Positions 51,541 through 53,685 of a stretch of 53,685 nt of DNA are shown piece after piece; the stretch's first letter is position 1; each line of letters opens with the position of its first letter. Below the pieces are notes generated by a model that saw only the letters and a program-made list of their open reading frames with translations, did no database searches and was not told where the DNA came from. The translations under genes were made by a program, and so were the position numbers. This stretch comes from a virus: positions 1 to 53,685 of IMG/VR virus record IMGVR_UViG_3300047359_000099, one strand, 5' to 3'.

Positions 51541-51548
51541 TATAAATA
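51541..51548 (+). promoter_or_regulatory. Late promoter box, leaderless class, before 198-residue protein
   Basis: Plus strand TATAAATA-GATGT-ATG directly after the gp4 stop. Spacing is exactly 5 nt, as in the minus-strand members, so the arrangement is not a one-strand composition artefact. Confidence 0.75.
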
Positions 51549-51553
51549 GATGT

Positions 51554-52150
51554 ATGGCATCTATTCTTAAGAACTATGATAACTTACTTCCATCTGAGAT
51601 TGAAGAAAAGTCCTTAGAAGCTAGAGAATGGTTTAAGGACAATCTTAGAACTATAAAGGTCAATCGTAATAAGTTACTAGTAGAAGGAACACCAATAAGA
51701 CGACCATTTTTAGGTACTCTAGTGTTGTTTAATTATGATGCAAAGGGGTATGCTACATTGCCGTATTGGGATAAATACCCTGTAGTGATACCAATAGAAC
51801 CTAGAGGTAAAGGATTCTTAGGTTTAAATTTACACTATCTCCCACCAAGAAAGAGGTTGGAGTTGTTAGAAGTTTTTGACCAGTTAGCAGTAGACCCCGA
51901 TATGGGGGATGATGAGAACACTAGACTAAAACTTACATACGATATGGTTAAGTCCATATCAAAGTTAAAATGGGCAAGACCGTGTGTGAAAGAGTATCTC
52001 ACCACACATATTAAAGGTCAAATAAGAGAGATACCATATGATTACTGGGACGTGGTTGCAATGTTACCATCTCAGAAATTTGTAGATAACCAAGGTTCAG
52101 CATTCAATGCAAACACAGTATACGCTGAATCACTCAAGAGAGTAATATAA
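51554..52150 (+). CDS. Conserved phage morphogenesis-region protein, unidentified
   Basis: 198 residues starting MASILKNYDNLLPSEIEEKS. It has an early helix (LEAREWFKDNL), a compact beta core (RRPFLGTLVLFNYDAKG, LPYWDKYPVVIPIEPRGKGF then LGLNLHYLPPRKRLELLEVF), and a C-terminal YDYWDVVAMLPSQKF region. I recognise the FLGxNLHYLPPxxR style as widespread in large myoviruses but cannot name a T4 gene for it. Position between gp4 and gp54-like suggests head or tail assembly. It is expressed from its own box 5 nt upstream. Confidence 0.78.
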   Translation: MASILKNYDNLLPSEIEEKSLEAREWFKDNLRTIKVNRNKLLVEGTPIRRPFLGTLVLFNYDAKGYATLPYWDKYPVVIPIEPRGKGFLGLNLHYLPPRKRLELLEVFDQLAVDPDMGDDENTRLKLTYDMVKSISKLKWARPCVKEYLTTHIKGQIREIPYDYWDVVAMLPSQKFVDNQGSAFNANTVYAESLKRVI

Positions 52151-52224
52151 TGATAAAAGATTTCATTCTAGTATGCTCACTAGGTTTTAATGTTGGATTT
52201 GTATTGGCATTGTTATTTATTTAA
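52150..52224 (+). CDS. Possible 24-residue membrane microprotein
   Basis: The ORF starts MIKDFILVCSLGF and continues NVGFVLALLFI, a single hydrophobic segment with a short charged start. Its ATG overlaps the preceding stop (TAATG), consistent with coupled translation, and the following gene's GGAAG ribosome site lies directly after its stop. No homologue can be asserted. It could be chance, but the tight packing and clean hydrophobicity make it worth keeping. Confidence 0.4.
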   Translation: MIKDFILVCSLGFNVGFVLALLFI

Positions 52225-52233
52225 GGAAGTATA

Positions 52234-53070
52234 ATGGAAGATAAACCAAGAAATAGGCACGACTCGATAGACACTATCATCGGTGCAATTAAAGCTCCAG
52301 CAATGGCAAACCAATTTGAGGTTGCGTTTTTTGGCCCTCAAGGGTTGACACTCAATGCAGTTAGATGTAAGACTGCAACTATTCCAAGTAGAAAAATAGA
52401 AGTTACTGAAAAGAACACACAAGGTAAATCTAAATTTCTTCCAACAGGTAAAATTGATGACGGTGGAACTGCAACATTCACATTCTATTGTGACATTGAT
52501 TTCTTAGATAGAAGAATCATGCAATTGTGGTTAGACTCAATCTATGGTGGTGACACTGCAGCTCCTGAACAAGGAGAAGGTTCAGACCCAAACACACAAC
52601 CTATCTTTGCATTCTATAAAGACTATATTGGTGAAGTAGAAATTAAACACCTTAGAAAGGATGGGTATAATCCTACCTTTGCTTCCGATGGGCAACAAGG
52701 TGCAAGTCTAATAACAAGATTACATGATGCATATCCAACATCAATCGATGAACTGGTATTGGATATGGCACAAGGTGAAATGTTAAGTGTAAGTGTACAA
52801 TTTGCATACAGATATTTTACTACAGAATATGTGGAGAGTAAAAATCCACAGAAAACTCCTCACCCTGTTTATAATGGTGAAGGGACGACTCCGAACGGAC
52901 TAAATAGTGGTAGGAGTCAAATCGATAACTTGCAAGAGGCCTTAGCAATCGGTTCTAGATTTTCTAGTTCTGCTGGAAGGTTACAGAATAAAGTCTCAGG
53001 ACTTACTACTGCAAAATCGAGGATTGATAACAGTTACAAGAATGTGAGAGACCTTTTTGGAACTCAATAA
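52234..53070 (+). CDS. Baseplate tail-tube initiator-like protein (T4 gp54-like)
   Basis: 278 residues (T4 gp54 320), start supported by GGAAG. The N-terminal half has a tube-protein fold: MANQFEVAFFGPQGLTLNAV, KTATIPSRKIEVTEKNTQGK, then GTATFTFYCDIDFLDRRIMQ and LWLDSIYG. The later ELVLDMAQGEMLSVSVQFAY, RYFTTEYVE matches tube-like strands. The C-terminal ~65 residues form a Ser/Asn-rich helix ending KNVRDLFGTQ. Such proteins sit between the hub and the gp19 tube. It could instead be another gp19-like tube paralogue. Confidence 0.65.
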   Translation: MEDKPRNRHDSIDTIIGAIKAPAMANQFEVAFFGPQGLTLNAVRCKTATIPSRKIEVTEKNTQGKSKFLPTGKIDDGGTATFTFYCDIDFLDRRIMQLWLDSIYGGDTAAPEQGEGSDPNTQPIFAFYKDYIGEVEIKHLRKDGYNPTFASDGQQGASLITRLHDAYPTSIDELVLDMAQGEMLSVSVQFAYRYFTTEYVESKNPQKTPHPVYNGEGTTPNGLNSGRSQIDNLQEALAIGSRFSSSAGRLQNKVSGLTTAKSRIDNSYKNVRDLFGTQ

Positions 53071-53089
53071 AATATAATATGGAGTAATT

Positions 53090-53685
53090 ATGGCATTACC
53101 GATTCAGTCGGCACCGACTTATAAAACAGTGCTACCTAGTAATGGTCAAGAAGTAGAATACAGACCATTCCTAGTAAAGGAACAAAAAGTTCTAGTCATG
53201 GCAAAAGAAAGCAATGACCAAGAACAAGTTATGCAATCAATCATTAAGATGCTTGATGCATGTACATTTGGTAAATTAAAAATACCAAATATTGCTATGA
53301 TGGATATGGAATGGTTGTTTATTAAAGTCCGTTCTGTTTCAGTTGGTGAAACATCTAAGTTAGTACTTGGTTGTACAGACGAAGGATGTAGAGGAAATGC
53401 AAAAGTAGATTTAAATTTGGAAGACATTGCACCCACAAGTGAAATGCCTGAAGAAGACACAGTCATGTTAACAGATGACTTGGGTGTTAAATTGAAAGTT
53501 CCTAGTGTTAGAGACATCGATGGATTGACAAAGATGGACGAAACACAACAGAGTATGGAGATTGTGAAGAGATGTATCACTTCTGTATTTGATGCCGATG
53601 AAGTGTATCCTATGGAAGATGTATCTCAAAAAGAGTTAGATGAGTTTTTTGATAGTTTGACGTTTAATCAACTAGACAAACTCGG
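53090..53685 (+). CDS. 26: Baseplate hub protein, T4 gp26/PF12322-like (3' end outside window)
   Basis: 198 codons are visible from the ATG at 53090, preceded by GGAG. The start MALPIQSAPTYKTVLPSNGQ, EVEYRPFLVKEQKVLVMAKE and the middle IKVRSVSVGETSKLVLGC with CTDEGC are typical of the PF12322 T4 baseplate protein family (gp26). T4 gp26 is 208 residues, so only the end is missing. It takes part in hub assembly. It follows the gp54-like gene on the plus strand. Confidence 0.78.
   Translation, partial: MALPIQSAPTYKTVLPSNGQEVEYRPFLVKEQKVLVMAKESNDQEQVMQSIIKMLDACTFGKLKIPNIAMMDMEWLFIKVRSVSVGETSKLVLGCTDEGCRGNAKVDLNLEDIAPTSEMPEEDTVMLTDDLGVKLKVPSVRDIDGLTKMDETQQSMEIVKRCITSVFDADEVYPMEDVSQKELDEFFDSLTFNQLDKL

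Noticed and set aside
53146-53580. Minus-strand ORF at the right end
   Set aside because: It is antisense to the gp26-like gene, whose start, ribosome site and family motifs are clear.
1-53685. tRNA genes, insertion sequences, integrase or attachment sites
   Set aside because: I saw no cloverleaf, transposase, integrase or flanking direct repeats; the region is tightly packed structural genes.

Overview
The window is a piece of a T4-like (straboviral/kyanoviral-type) contractile-tailed phage genome, almost entirely its virion morphogenesis region. The basis is an ordered T4 gene set on the minus strand: neck gp13-gp14, tail gp15, terminase gp16-gp17, sheath gp18, tube gp19, portal gp20, two small core-region genes and the start of prohead protease gp21. 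A baseplate set (gp48, gp53, gp27-like, gp5, gp25, gp6, gp7-like, gp8-like) lies at the other end. Low GC, a gp5 without lysozyme, a very large DUF4815-type structural protein, 2OG-Fe(II) oxygenases and modular cyanophage-style fibre genes suggest a marine member (cyanophage or pelagiphage relatives). The host cannot be fixed from this sequence.

Layout: 1-9750 holds the head/neck/packaging/tail-tube block. 9802-14682 is an accessory operon: a small membrane protein, two 2OG-Fe(II) oxygenases, a DUF6065-like protein, a fibre-chaperone-like protein and a GT8-like glycosyltransferase. 14731-31478 is a fibre/adhesin region. It contains four proteins built from Pro/Tyr/Arg/Gln/Asn-rich tandem repeats (14731-16362, 16646-18805, 26203-27321, 27323-28933), which bracket a cassette of modular fibre-type proteins, and it ends with another long modular fibre gene. 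31471-51069 is the baseplate block with the 2254-residue DUF4815-type protein. At 51.07-51.11 kb transcription diverges: the plus strand carries gp4, an unidentified 198-residue protein, a 24-codon possible microprotein, a gp54-like tube initiator and the start of a gp26-like hub protein.

Regulation: I found about a dozen T4-type late promoter boxes (TATAAATA or CTAAATA), all correctly oriented in intergenic gaps or at operon heads. They fall in two classes. One class has a 25-40 nt leader, often with a Shine-Dalgarno. The other has the box exactly 5 nt before the ATG and no Shine-Dalgarno (portal, gp25, two fibre-cassette genes, the small membrane protein, the 198-residue protein). With T4-like initiation spacing, this second class would give leaderless late mRNAs. 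Two convincing rho-independent terminators split the fibre region into transcription units.

The most unusual system is the set of low-complexity repeat proteins (dominant 20-residue/60-bp period, in the two purest members almost free of acidic residues and lysine). They sit beside an operon with its own promoter encoding two putative 2OG-Fe(II) hydroxylases and a glycosyltransferase. I propose, as inference only, that the phage makes and post-translationally modifies an adhesive Pro/Tyr-rich fibre.
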